A DNA stretch of 64,000 bases from positions 1 through 64,000 of the forward strand of contig DASXNH010000201.1 in the NCBI GenBank assembly GCA_036495195.1, in the 5' to 3' direction. Shown piece by piece: positions 16,904 through 24,868 of the stretch (the first letter of the stretch is position 1; every line of letters begins with the position of its first letter). The notes beneath the pieces were generated by a model. The model had not been told where the DNA came from. It saw only the letters and a program-made list of their open reading frames with translations, and did no database searches. The translations under genes were made by a program, and so were the position numbers. Source of the stretch: Palsa-872 sp036495195 (GTDB taxonomy: Bacteria; Chloroflexota; Dormibacteria; Dormibacterales; Dormibacteraceae).

Positions 16904-17719
16904 CTACTGATTGGCGGCGACGATGTTTGCCCGCAGGCGTCTCATGCCCCTGAGCCATCTGTCGTAGTCAGACGCTTTCCTGCCAAAGTACTCCGCGACC
17001 TCGGGGTGCGGCAGGATGAGAAAGCTCTCGTCGCGGATCCCCTGCATGACAGAGTCGGCAACCTGGTCGGGCTCGAGCGCGGTAGAGGTGAGAAAGTCGA
17101 GGCCCCGCCTGCGCTCCATCGCCAGCATGTCGGTCTTCACCCCCAGGGGGCACACGCACGAAACGCGGATTCCCTCATCACCATGGGCGATGGAGAGCCA
17201 TTCGAAGAACGACAGCGCGGCCGCCTTGGTCACGCCGTACGGAGACGCGAACATGTGGTTGAGCAGGCCCGCGGCAGATACCGTGCCAACGATGTAGCCC
17301 TCTTTGCGGGCGAGCATCGCCGGCAACGCATGACGAGCGAAGTACACGTGAGCCATCACGTTCACGTCCCATATGCTCTGCCATTCCGAGTTGGTGGCCT
17401 CGGGTCCGCCGCCGACTGCGATGCCCGCGTTTGAGCACAGGATGTCGATACGTCCCTTGGCGATGTGAACTTTTTCCACAAGCTGCACGACCTCCGTCTC
17501 ACTCGAAACGTCGCACCGAATGGCCATGCCACCAATTTCGCGCGCCACGCTCCAGGCATCGTCCGCATCGACGTCCGCCACGACGACGATCTCGGCACCG
17601 GCGGCCGCAAATTTGCGAGCGAGAGCGCGACCGATGCCGCGAGCTCCCCCTGTCACCACCACGACTCGGTCAGCAACTTCCATTGATGGCAGCGCGAGTC
17701 TACGCTGCGCACCGGCCAT
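16904..17719 (-). CDS. Short-chain dehydrogenase/reductase
   Basis: 271-residue SDR oxidoreductase. Nucleotide site TGGARGIGRALARKF, cofactor-selecting Asp in VVVADVDADD (NAD preference), LCSNAGIAVGG (NAG motif), the catalytic Ser in GTVSAAG and Tyr-Lys in SPYGVTKAAALSF. The substrate is unknown. The ATG at 17719 is chosen because longer readings run into the promoter of the divergent HxlR gene. A start at ATG 17683 (MEVADRVVVVTGG) is equally possible and gives the usual 260-residue length. The divergent regulator may control it. Confidence 0.87.
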   Translation of the reverse strand: MAGAQRRLALPSMEVADRVVVVTGGARGIGRALARKFAAAGAEIVVVADVDADDAWSVAREIGGMAIRCDVSSETEVVQLVEKVHIAKGRIDILCSNAGIAVGGGPEATNSEWQSIWDVNVMAHVYFARHALPAMLARKEGYIVGTVSAAGLLNHMFASPYGVTKAAALSFFEWLSIAHGDEGIRVSCVCPLGVKTDMLAMERRRGLDFLTSTALEPDQVADSVMQGIRDESFLILPHPEVAEYFGRKASDYDRWLRGMRRLRANIVAANQ

Positions 17720-17833
17720 GTTTGAGTCGCCGGTGGTCCGGCGCACGAGGCTTGATGAGAGATGGTCGAGAGCCGGTAGAGAAATTTCGAGAAATAAACC
17801 ATGGGCCTTGCTTCCGCGACTGCCGATACCGCA

Positions 17834-17839
17834 TAGAAT
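17834..17839 (+). promoter_or_regulatory. -10 box of the HxlR regulator gene
   Basis: TAGAAT ends 8 bases before ATG 17848 with no ribosome-binding site. An 8-base palindrome GAAATTTC at 17781-17788, between this promoter and the divergent SDR gene, could be an operator. Confidence 0.4.
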
Positions 17840-17847
17840 CACTCCCC

Positions 17848-18186
17848 ATGGTCGGTGGGGGCCTCGACTACAGCGCGCCATTTCAACGCGCCATTGAGCT
17901 GATCGGTAAGCGTTGGACTGGGGCGGTCGTCAAAGCCTTGATCCCGGCGCCTGCTCGATTCAATCAGCTTCTTGCCGGTATCCCCGGCATCAGTGACCGC
18001 GTGCTCACCGAGAGGTTGCGCGAGCTGGAGACGGAAGGCCTCGTCGAGCGTCTCGTCGACCCAGGTCCACCGGTCAGGGTCAGTTACCGACTCACCTCCC
18101 GCGGCAGGGCGCTCGAGCCCGTGCTGGCCGCTGTGGCCAGCTGGGCCGAGAGCTGGATGACATCAGTCGAGGCTGCGGTCGGCTAA
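17848..18186 (+). CDS. HxlR-family winged-helix regulator
   Basis: 112 residues, the usual size. Seen: FQRAIELIGKRWTGAVVKAL (family start), FNQLLAGIPGISDRVLTERL (recognition helix), LRELETEGLVERLVDP and a wing VRVSYRLTSRGRALEPVLAA. It lacks the Cys that redox-sensing members (HypR, QorR) keep near the N-terminus, so the signal is unlikely to be disulfide formation. It is divergent from the SDR gene over 128 bases, the common HxlR arrangement in which the regulator controls the neighbouring oxidoreductase. Confidence 0.88.
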   Translation: MVGGGLDYSAPFQRAIELIGKRWTGAVVKALIPAPARFNQLLAGIPGISDRVLTERLRELETEGLVERLVDPGPPVRVSYRLTSRGRALEPVLAAVASWAESWMTSVEAAVG

Positions 18187-18238
18187 GCGAAACGGTGCTT
18201 TCTTAGCCCCGGCCATTCGGCTGATAGGCTTTAGCGCA

Positions 18239-18823
18239 ATGCCGATTGGCGACTTCCTGCGCCGCCGGCCTGAAGCACAGGCGTGTCTGGCTTGCGGGTC
18301 CCCACTGCCTCGCGGCGCTGTGTTCTGTCCATCGTGCGGCGTGCGTGCTGACGACCCTCAGGCCGAGCCGCTGCATATCGTCGATCGGACCACGGGACTC
18401 TTCAACGATCGATTCGTCCGTCCTGTCCTCGAGGACGAGCTGGCGCGTGCACATCGCTATCAGCGGAATCTCGGGGTCCTCCTGGTCGAGGCGGACGGCA
18501 CCGGTTCACCCGAGGAGTCATTGAAGATGATGGCCGCCGCCCTCGCCGGCACCGTGCGCGACGTCGACACGCCTGGAGTCCTTGGCCGAACCCCCCCTCA
18601 GCTCCTCGCCATCCTGCCCGACACCGACGTCGCCGGCACGGCGCATGCCGCGAACAGGGTGCTGTCGGCTGTCAACGAGGCGTTGAAGCTGCATGGTGGC
18701 CATGCGTCGGTCGGCCTCGTCTGCGTCCGGCCTGGCCAGCGCGTTCGAGCCGGAGCGGTGATCGAGAGCGCGAGCCGCTCGTTGCGCTCTGGCCGGCCCG
18801 AGATGATGGGCAAGCCGGCCTGA
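18239..18823 (+). CDS. Zinc-ribbon protein with a degenerate GGDEF-like domain
   Basis: 194 residues. A zinc ribbon is formed by Cys16, Cys19, Cys30 and Cys33 (CLACG, CPSCG). It is followed by a domain opening DRTTGLFNDRFVRPVLEDEL and then ARAHRYQRNLGVLLVEAD, which follows the start of diguanylate cyclases (DxLTGLxNRRxF). Where GGDEF should stand the sequence reads VLGRTPPQLLAILPDTD, so the catalytic signature is gone and c-di-GMP synthesis is not expected. TAGGCT at 18225-18230 is 8 bases before the ATG. The phosphatase gene starts within its stop codon. Confidence 0.7.
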   Translation: MPIGDFLRRRPEAQACLACGSPLPRGAVFCPSCGVRADDPQAEPLHIVDRTTGLFNDRFVRPVLEDELARAHRYQRNLGVLLVEADGTGSPEESLKMMAAALAGTVRDVDTPGVLGRTPPQLLAILPDTDVAGTAHAANRVLSAVNEALKLHGGHASVGLVCVRPGQRVRAGAVIESASRSLRSGRPEMMGKPA

Positions 18824-19386
18824 GCGTCGAGGTCTATCTCGCCCGCCACGGCGAGACAGAGTGGAGCCTCAGCGGCCGCCACACAGGCAGGACCGACCTC
18901 CCGCTGACACCTCGGGGCGAGGAGAAGGCGGCGAGGTTGAGCGGGCCATTACAGAAGATCCACTTCGATGTCGTGTTCTCCAGCCCACTGCAACGCGCCA
19001 GGCGCACAGCCGAGCTGGCCGGCTTCCCCGAGCCTAAATTCACCGACCTCCTGCGCGAGGTCGATTACGGCGAGTACGAGGGCATGACCACCAAGGCGAT
19101 TCGAGAATCGCGGCCTGACTGGGAGCTGTACAAGGATGGAAGCCCGGGCGGCGAGACACCCGTGGAGATCTACGCGCGAGCGAGTGCCTTCGTCAAGCTG
19201 GCCACGGCTGCTGGCGGCCGCGTCCTGGCTTTCTCACACGGACACTTCCTGCGTGCCGTCGCCATCGCCTGGATGGGGCTGGAGGTTAAGGCCGCCGCAA
19301 CCCTCGACCTCGACGTCGCCACGCTCAGCCTTCTCCGCGACGACGAGAAGGGTCGCCTCCTCGTGATGTGGAACTCGCCGCCGTGA
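18820..19386 (+). CDS. Histidine phosphatase (phosphoglycerate-mutase family), likely CTG start
   Basis: 188 residues. The phosphoacceptor motif VYLARHGETEW is at residues 5-15; SSPLQRARRTAELAG, the acid VDYGEYEGM and the second catalytic His in FSHGHFLRAVA follow. The first in-frame ATG (18937) lies after the essential RHGE, so it cannot be the start. The only position consistent with the domain is CTG 18820, which overlaps the previous stop as CTGA, as GTGA, TTGA and ATGA overlaps do elsewhere here. The substrate could be a sugar phosphate or a cobalamin-pathway phosphate. Confidence 0.8.
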   Translation: MSVEVYLARHGETEWSLSGRHTGRTDLPLTPRGEEKAARLSGPLQKIHFDVVFSSPLQRARRTAELAGFPEPKFTDLLREVDYGEYEGMTTKAIRESRPDWELYKDGSPGGETPVEIYARASAFVKLATAAGGRVLAFSHGHFLRAVAIAWMGLEVKAAATLDLDVATLSLLRDDEKGRLLVMWNSPP

Positions 19387-19399
19387 CCGGGATGCGGTC

Positions 19400-19735
19400 C
19401 TAGGCCTTGTGTCGCAAGCTCCATTTCCGGCTTCTGACCCCTGGCAAACCCGCGTAGACGAGGTAAGCCGACGTCGTGAGCGCTGCGTGGTAGGTGTGCC
19501 TCTCGCCCGGGTTTATCAGCAGCATCTCACCCGCGGAGACCTCTCCCTGACTGCTCCCATCGTCGAAGCGCAGCTGTCCAACCGTCACGATCAGCGCCAC
19601 GGGAATGGCGTTGCGATGCTCCGGAACATTCTGTCCCGGCTCCAACCGCAGGCCGACCACGCGCATCGATCCGCAGTCCGCGATCTGCTCGAAGCCAAGG
19701 GCACGCCGCGATCCTTCAGGGCCTTGCGCTGTCAC
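19400..19735 (-). CDS. Cupin-domain protein
   Basis: 111-residue single-domain cupin. Motif 1 is seen as LEPGQNVPEHRNAIPVALIV followed by TVGQLRF, and motif 2 as GEMLLINPGERHTYHA, with His residues that could hold a metal. No further domain. It may bind or isomerise a small molecule; nothing narrows it. It is divergent from the comB-like gene, sharing a very short upstream region. Confidence 0.75.
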   Translation of the reverse strand: MTAQGPEGSRRALGFEQIADCGSMRVVGLRLEPGQNVPEHRNAIPVALIVTVGQLRFDDGSSQGEVSAGEMLLINPGERHTYHAALTTSAYLVYAGLPGVRSRKWSLRHKA

Positions 19736-19749
19736 TGTCGCCGAATATC

Positions 19750-20478
19750 ATGCCCGCCTCGCGGTGCAAAGCCTCACCATCCAATGCTGTGCTGATCAAT
19801 CGGCTGGTTGGTGTCGATGGCGCTCGAAAGGCGCGTGGGCTCGTGGTGGTGATCGATGTGCTTCGCGCTTTCACGGTCAGTGCCTATGCGCTGGCGGGTG
19901 GAGCACGTGAGTGCCTGCTGGTGCCCACAACCGCCGAAGCTCGCGCCCTGCACGAGCAGATCCCGGGCTCGATGATCTCCGCTGAGGAGGAAGCGCTGCC
20001 AGTTCTCGGCATCCCCATCAGCAACTCACCCACTCAGATCAAGTCGGCGGATCTGAAGGATCGCGTTCTGGTTCAGCGGTCGAGCGCCGGCACCACGGTG
20101 ATGTCGGCGGTTGAGTCAGCTGACGAGCTTTACGCCTCGAGCCTTGTCGTCGCACGGGCAACAGCGCAGATCTGCCTGTCGAAGCACCCGCAGACGCTGA
20201 CGCTGGTCGCGTCTGCCGACCACCCCGAAGATCACGCATGCGCCACGTATATCGAGGGTCTGTTGCGTGGCCACGAGCCTGACGTCGCGAGCCTTCTCGA
20301 GCCGCTCCGCGCGAGCGCTCGTTTCGCGCGAGCGATGAGCGGTGGCTGGCCCGGCTTTCCGGCCACGGACCTCGAGCTGGCGCTGGTGCCCGACCGGTTC
20401 GACTTCGCCATGCCGGCAACGCGAGGCGGCAACTATCTGCGCCTCACCGCCTCAGTCGTGGGCAACCGGAAAGGCTAA
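19750..20478 (+). CDS. ComB-family 2-phosphosulfolactate phosphatase
   Basis: 242 residues of the ComB family, known for hydrolysing 2-phosphosulfolactate in coenzyme M and sulfolactate metabolism. Seen: LVVVIDVLRAFTVSAYALAG (family start with the metal-binding Asp), MISAEEE, FPISNSP-like GIPISNSPTQI, QRSSAGTTVM, and the acidic SADHPEDHACATYIEG. No other coenzyme M or sulfonate genes are nearby, so the substrate is open. The start could be ATG 19750 or a later GTG near 19790. The cobalamin riboswitch begins a few bases after its stop. Confidence 0.8.
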   Translation: MPASRCKASPSNAVLINRLVGVDGARKARGLVVVIDVLRAFTVSAYALAGGARECLLVPTTAEARALHEQIPGSMISAEEEALPVLGIPISNSPTQIKSADLKDRVLVQRSSAGTTVMSAVESADELYASSLVVARATAQICLSKHPQTLTLVASADHPEDHACATYIEGLLRGHEPDVASLLEPLRASARFARAMSGGWPGFPATDLELALVPDRFDFAMPATRGGNYLRLTASVVGNRKG

Positions 20479-20483
20479 GATTC

Positions 20484-20635
20484 AGCTCAGGGCACCAAGG
20501 GAATCCGGTGCGAAACCGGAGCTGTCGCGCAACTGTGAGCGGGGAGCCTCCGTCCGACAAACGCCACTGAGGCCCACAAGCCTCGGGAAGGCAGATGGGG
20601 GCGGCGATCCGCGAGCCAGGAGACCTGAACGCCCG
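20484..20635 (+). ncRNA. Cobalamin (B12) riboswitch
   Basis: Canonical cobalamin-aptamer signatures occur in order: the GGGAATCCGGTGCGAAACCGG hairpin region at about 20499-20519, the core GCTGTCGCGCAACTGTGAGC at 20521-20540, a P6-like GCCACTGAGGC arm (20563-20573), CTCGGGAAGGC at 20582-20592, and the B12-box-like GCGAGCCAGGAGACCTG at 20611-20627. It lies between comB and a lipoprotein/ECF-transporter operon, in the sense orientation, so it should repress that operon when adenosyl- or methylcobalamin is plentiful. Confidence 0.93.
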
Positions 20636-20670
20636 CAACGGCAACCCGTCCGCGCGCAACGGCACGGAAG

Positions 20671-20723
20671 CTCCTGGCGGTCGGCTTTCAGCAGCGCGTT
20701 CGGGAAGGCTTGACCGCCTGGAG
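20671..20723 (+). promoter_or_regulatory. Riboswitch expression platform: Shine-Dalgarno-sequestering hairpin
   Basis: CTCCTGGCGGTC (20671-20682) can pair with GACCGCCTGGAG (20712-20723) over 12 positions with one mismatch, closing a 29-base loop. The 3' arm contains the GGAG of the ribosome-binding site for the GTG at 20732. Pairing would hide the site, so control is probably translational. No T-run follows the stem, which argues against an intrinsic terminator. Confidence 0.65.
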
Positions 20724-20731
20724 GAAAAATC

Positions 20732-21214
20732 GTGCGTAAGTACCTCTTGGGGGCCAGCGCGACACTGGCTCTTGTCGTCGCCGCGTGCGGAGGCTCGTCA
20801 CCCACCAGCCAGGCGAGCCCAACCAGCTCCTGCGCCAACGCGGGTGCCGCTCACCATGCGTACATCGTGATTCAGCACTTGTCGGGCGCCTCCGTCCAGA
20901 AGTGCGTCGGCTTTGCCGGCGACACCATCGACGGCAAAACTTTGATGGACCAATCGGGAATCGAGTATCAAGCCCAGTCATTCAGCTTCGGCAACGCGGT
21001 CTGCCAGATCGACAACGAGCCCGCCCAATTCAGCAAGTGCTTCCCGGCGAACGCCCCTTACTGGTCGCTTTTCATCGAGACAGGCGGCGCCTGGGCCAGC
21101 GCCACGAAATCATTTGACGTGTTGCAGCTGCACGACAAGGAAGCGTTCGGTTGGCATTACGTCCAGCAATCCGATCCCTCTCCCGCGCCACCTCCGCTGG
21201 CGAGCGTGGGCTGA
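20732..21214 (+). CDS. DUF4430/transcobalamin-like lipoprotein
   Basis: 160-residue secreted lipoprotein. Signal peptide with lipobox ending LVVAAC (Cys about 19), then a Ser/Thr/Pro linker and a compact domain (GKTLMDQSGIEYQAQSFSFG, FSKCFPANAPYWSLFIETGG). The YWSLFIE pattern followed by a Gly-rich turn and GWHYV end resembles DUF4430, the fold of the cobalamin-binding C-terminal part of transcobalamin and intrinsic factor. GTG start with GAGG 8 bases upstream. The riboswitch and the ECF transporter genes around it support a role as surface cobalamin-binding protein, by inference. Confidence 0.75.
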   Translation: MRKYLLGASATLALVVAACGGSSPTSQASPTSSCANAGAAHHAYIVIQHLSGASVQKCVGFAGDTIDGKTLMDQSGIEYQAQSFSFGNAVCQIDNEPAQFSKCFPANAPYWSLFIETGGAWASATKSFDVLQLHDKEAFGWHYVQQSDPSPAPPPLASVG

Positions 21215-21221
21215 GCTCCCA

Positions 21222-22049
21222 TTGAACGCGAGAGCGGTGGCGGCGTGGTCCGCCACCTGCATCTTCATCGTCTTGTCGACGACCAACCCGGCCTACAAAG
21301 CCCTGGTGCTGGTGGCGGCGCTCGCTGCGCTCGCCACCGGCGTCGGGCTGCGCCGCACTCGTGGCGTGCTGATCGGCGTCGTCCTGGTCGCCGCCTTCGC
21401 GGTCCTTCTCAACTTCGTCTCAGCGCATCTCGGGACAACCGTATTGTTCGCGCTCCCCGACCAGATCCCTGCCCTGGGCGGCCCTTACACGCTCGAGGCG
21501 CTGGCTTTCGGCGCCACGGGCGGATTGACCGTCGCGGCCGCAATCCTTGGCGCCGCGCCCTTCTCCTTGCTTCTCCCTTCACACGAGGTCATGGATGCGC
21601 TGCCGGCGGCGCTCTCACGCACCGGTGCCGCCATCGCGGCCTCCTTGAACCTCGTGCCTGCGGTCGCATCGTCCTTTGTCCAGGTCGCCGAGGCGCAGCG
21701 ATTGCGTGGATGGCGACCCCGCGGCCCGAGGTCCTGGTCGGAGATCGTCGTTCCCGTCGTGCTGACCAGCGTCGAGGGTTCGATTCAGCTGGCCGAGTCG
21801 ATGGAGGCTCGAGGCTTTGGCTCGGGCCCGCGCACAGCGGTAAAGCCGCGGCGCATGCAGCGGCGGGACTGGGTGCTCGTTGGAGCTTGCGGTGGGGCGC
21901 TTGCAATCTTCACCATCTCTCAGGCGGTGGGCTGGGCAGCGCCCTGGTACGCATATCCGACCCTGACAGCCCCTTCCATCGACGCCAGACCGCTGGCTGC
22001 CTGCTTGCTTCTCTTCGCACCGGTGCTGATTTGGCGGTCGCGAAGCTAA
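21222..22049 (+). CDS. ecfT: ECF transporter transmembrane protein EcfT
   Basis: 275 residues. About six helices and the EcfT coupling motifs: AEAQRLRGWRPRG (first A-R-G-type motif) and SMEARGFGSGPRT (second). These bind the two ATPase subunits. I place the start at TTG 21222, 7 bases after the lipoprotein stop, since the reading further upstream overlaps the lipoprotein gene. The ATPase gene begins 19 bases before its stop. Confidence 0.87.
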   Translation: MNARAVAAWSATCIFIVLSTTNPAYKALVLVAALAALATGVGLRRTRGVLIGVVLVAAFAVLLNFVSAHLGTTVLFALPDQIPALGGPYTLEALAFGATGGLTVAAAILGAAPFSLLLPSHEVMDALPAALSRTGAAIAASLNLVPAVASSFVQVAEAQRLRGWRPRGPRSWSEIVVPVVLTSVEGSIQLAESMEARGFGSGPRTAVKPRRMQRRDWVLVGACGGALAIFTISQAVGWAAPWYAYPTLTAPSIDARPLAACLLLFAPVLIWRSRS

Positions 22050-23386
22050 CCCGTCTCACCTACACGTATCCGGGAGCCCAAGAGGCCGCTCTTCGCGAGG
22101 TGTGCCTCGAGATCGAAGCCGGATTAACGGTGGTCACCGGCCCGTCAGGGGGCGGCAAGTCGACGCTGCTTCGGGTGTTCAACGGCCTGGTACCTCATTT
22201 CCACGGTGGGGTCATATCGGGCAGTGCGTCGGTGGGCGGCCTCGACATCATCGCCACGCACACGAGGCAGGTGGCGCGAAAGGTCGGGTTCGTTTTCCAG
22301 GACCCGGAGCTGCAGACGGTCTACAACGTCGTCGATCGCGAGGTTGCTTTCGGTCTCGAAAACCTCGCTCTCCCACCACGTGAGATGGGGGGTCGCATCG
22401 AAGAAGCTCTCCTTGCCGCCGGCGCCCTGCATCTCCTGGGCCGCACAGTACGAACGCTCAGCGGTGGGGAGCGGCAGCGGGTCGCTCTCGCCTCGGCGCT
22501 GGCGATGCGTCCGGAGGTCGTGGTTCTGGACGAGCCGACGTCGCAGCTCGACCCACAAGGGTCCGCGTCCGTGCTCGCCGCCTTGATGGGCATGGTCCGC
22601 CAGGGCACGCATGCGGTGGTTTCAGAACACCGATTGGAGCCCATCCTTCATCACTCTTCTGGGCTGCTCGTCGTGGAGCGCGGAGCTGTTCAGGCGGTCG
22701 ACCCGAAGACCTGGCCCCAGCCCAGCGCTTACGCGCCGGTGCCCCGCCAGTCCGCGATTGGCGCCGAGGCGTGGTCGATCGAGAAGGTCACCGCGGGTTT
22801 CGGCGGAGATGCCGTGGTTCACGGTGTCGACCTGTCGGGTCGCGCCGGCGAGGTCCTGGCCCTCAACGGGCCGAACGGCGGCGGCAAGACGACGCTGCTG
22901 CGGCTGATCGCCGGCACCCTTGCACCGCTCTCTGGGACCGTGTGGCGCAGACCGGCTCGCATCGCATATCTCCCACAAAATCCGGCGGCCTTGCTTCATC
23001 GGCCCACCCTGCGGTCCGAGGTGCGTTTCACGCTGGCTCGCGCCGGAGAGAGCGCAACGCCGGAAACAATCCTGGAAGAGCTCGGACTTACTTCGGTGGC
23101 CGACCGGTACCCGCGCGACCTTTCAAGTGGGGAGCGTCAGCGAGCCGCGCTGGCCTGTGTCCTAACGGGCATGCCGCGCCTCATCCTTCTCGACGAGCCG
23201 ACCCGCGGCATGGATGCCGTCGCGCGCGCGAGGCTGGTGAGCTTGGTCGCCAGGCTGCGAGACCTGGGTGCGTCCGTGGTCCTGGCGACTCACGACGATG
23301 TGCTGAGGGACGCCCTCGCGGACCGGGTCGTTTACGTGAGCGGTGGCAGCGTCATCGAGCAGGCAGGCGAGGCGGTGCTGGCTTGA
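22031..23386 (+). CDS. Fused two-domain ECF ATPase (EcfA-EcfA')
   Basis: 451 residues with two ABC ATPase domains in one chain. Domain 1: Walker A TGPSGGGKSTLLRVFNG, Q-loop FVFQDPELQ, signature LSGGERQRVALASAL, Walker B VVVLDEPTSQLD. Domain 2: Walker A NGPNGGGKTTLLRLIAG, signature LSSGERQRAALACVL, Walker B LILLDEPTRGMD. It powers the ECF transporter together with EcfT. TTG 22031 lies inside the ecfT 3' end and gives the expected N-terminus; the frame open further upstream is a shadow of ecfT. Confidence 0.9.
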   Translation: MAVAKLTRLTYTYPGAQEAALREVCLEIEAGLTVVTGPSGGGKSTLLRVFNGLVPHFHGGVISGSASVGGLDIIATHTRQVARKVGFVFQDPELQTVYNVVDREVAFGLENLALPPREMGGRIEEALLAAGALHLLGRTVRTLSGGERQRVALASALAMRPEVVVLDEPTSQLDPQGSASVLAALMGMVRQGTHAVVSEHRLEPILHHSSGLLVVERGAVQAVDPKTWPQPSAYAPVPRQSAIGAEAWSIEKVTAGFGGDAVVHGVDLSGRAGEVLALNGPNGGGKTTLLRLIAGTLAPLSGTVWRRPARIAYLPQNPAALLHRPTLRSEVRFTLARAGESATPETILEELGLTSVADRYPRDLSSGERQRAALACVLTGMPRLILLDEPTRGMDAVARARLVSLVARLRDLGASVVLATHDDVLRDALADRVVYVSGGSVIEQAGEAVLA

Positions 23387-24192
23387 GGAGCGCCCTACCG
23401 GTCGGCGTTGTATCGCTCGGTGGGCTGCTGCTCTTCATCTGGCCGTTTCTCGGTAGCGGCCTGCCGGCCGATACGCCCGCCTGGACTCTCGCACTCGCCT
23501 GTGTCGGCGGCTTGTTTCTGGTCGAAGCAGGGACCAGGCAGCTGGACTCGCGCGCGGTCGCGCTCCTGGCGGCGATCGCGGCCATCGACACCGCCCTGAG
23601 GCTGGCGGTGATCGAAGGAATCGGCGGATTCAGCCCCATCTTTTTCCTGGTGCTGTGCTCAGGCTACGTGTTCGGCACCTCGTTCGGGTTCCTCGCCGGC
23701 GCGCTGTCGATGCTCGTATCGGCCCTGGCCGGAGGAGGCGTTGGGCCCTGGGTGCCCTACCAGATCTTTGCGGTCGGTTGGGTGGGCGTAGCGGCCGGCC
23801 TGGCTGGGCACTGGAGCCGGAAGGGAGCCGTTCCTGGATGGCACGACGTGCTGGCGCTCGCCGGCGTCGGCGCCGTCATGGGGTTCGTGGTTGGCGCCCT
23901 GCTCGACATCACCGACTGGGTGCCCGTCTATCGCGCCAACCCGTCGCTGGGTTGGTTGCCCGGGATGAGCGCCGGCACCTCGGTGCTGCACTTCGCTCGC
24001 TTTTACCTGCTCACATCGGTCGCGTATGACACGTTTCGAGCCGTCGGCAACGTGGTGATGGTCGTTGCGCTCGGACTGCCCGTGCTCGGAGCGCTGAGCC
24101 GCTTGCGCGCCCGCCTGACCTTCGAGGTAATACCGTTGGCACGTGACGTTCAACCAGGTGCGGCGGCTCTGCCTGGCGCTCCCCGAGGTTGA
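23383..24192 (+). CDS. ECF transporter substrate-binding (S) component, probably cobalamin
   Basis: 269 residues with about seven membrane segments. The central part reads GGFSPIFFLVLCSGYVFGTS and ALAGGGVGPWVPYQIFAVGW, the pattern of the ECF S-component group often found with cobalamin regulation (CbrT-like). TTG 23383 overlaps the ATPase stop as TTGA. The substrate assignment rests on the upstream B12 riboswitch and the DUF4430-like lipoprotein, not on the sequence alone. The 3' end overlaps the YjbR-like gene by 50 bases. Confidence 0.8.
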   Translation: MRSALPVGVVSLGGLLLFIWPFLGSGLPADTPAWTLALACVGGLFLVEAGTRQLDSRAVALLAAIAAIDTALRLAVIEGIGGFSPIFFLVLCSGYVFGTSFGFLAGALSMLVSALAGGGVGPWVPYQIFAVGWVGVAAGLAGHWSRKGAVPGWHDVLALAGVGAVMGFVVGALLDITDWVPVYRANPSLGWLPGMSAGTSVLHFARFYLLTSVAYDTFRAVGNVVMVVALGLPVLGALSRLRARLTFEVIPLARDVQPGAAALPGAPRG

Positions 24193-24475
24193 AGAGCGAG
24201 AGACCTGGGGGGAGGTGACGTTTAGAGTCCGGAACAAGATTTTTTTGATCGGCTCGCCTGATGGCGAGGCCGTCTCGATGAAGGCGTCCCTCGACGACCA
24301 GTCGGGGTTGATCGAGATGGACCGTGACACGTTTTCGGTGGCGGCGTACACGGGACGGTATGGCTGGGTGAGGGCCCAGCTCGCGGGCCTGACGCCCGAA
24401 CTTGCGCAACGTTTGATCGCCAACGCCTGGAGGCGAACCGCGCCCAAGCGTTTGGCCGCGGAGCCGCCCCTTTAG
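24143..24475 (+). CDS. MmcQ/YjbR-family protein
   Basis: 110 residues. Seen: VRRLCLALPEVEERETWGEV, RNKIFLIGSPDGEAVSMKAS, TGRYGWVRAQLAGLTPELA, the full MmcQ/YjbR pattern. These small proteins have a CyaY-like fold and are sometimes called DNA-binding; their role is not established. The GTG start lies within the end of the S-component gene. Confidence 0.82.
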   Translation: MTFNQVRRLCLALPEVEERETWGEVTFRVRNKIFLIGSPDGEAVSMKASLDDQSGLIEMDRDTFSVAAYTGRYGWVRAQLAGLTPELAQRLIANAWRRTAPKRLAAEPPL

Positions 24476-24476
24476 C

Positions 24477-24794
24477 TCAGGTCGCCCTTCGCCTCGAGCC
24501 GCTGCCCACGAACATCCTCACGATCAACAGCAGAAGGGCAGCGCCGATGAAGGCGATGATTATCGTGCTGATGATCGGGTGACCGACCACCGCGATACTG
24601 AAGTGGAACAAGGCCGCGAGAAACCCGCCGACGAAGGCGCCGATGATGCCGACCATGGTGTCGCCGAACAGACCGAGACCGCGACCCAGCGCCAGATGGC
24701 TGGCGAGAAAGCCGGCGACGAGCCCGACCAGGACCCAGATGAGGATGGTGTCGACGTCGAGGTGAATGGGTTGCCCGTTAAGCGTGATGACCAT
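24477..24794 (-). CDS. GlsB/YeaQ/YmgE-family small membrane protein
   Basis: 105 residues, three transmembrane helices (ILIWVLVGLVAGFLASHLA, MVGIIGAFVGGFLAALF, IISTIIIAFIGAALLLLIV) with the same Gly-rich pattern as the paralogue at 9059-9358. It is convergent with the YjbR-like gene, 1 base away. Monocistronic; role unknown, usually linked to stress. Confidence 0.82.
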   Translation of the reverse strand: MVITLNGQPIHLDVDTILIWVLVGLVAGFLASHLALGRGLGLFGDTMVGIIGAFVGGFLAALFHFSIAVVGHPIISTIIIAFIGAALLLLIVRMFVGSGSRRRAT

Positions 24795-24868
24795 AAATAA
24801 ACAAACCCCCTTTTCAAGGTAACGCGCAGCCTCGCGGTTATCCCGGTTCGAGTTTTGGAGCGATGCGG

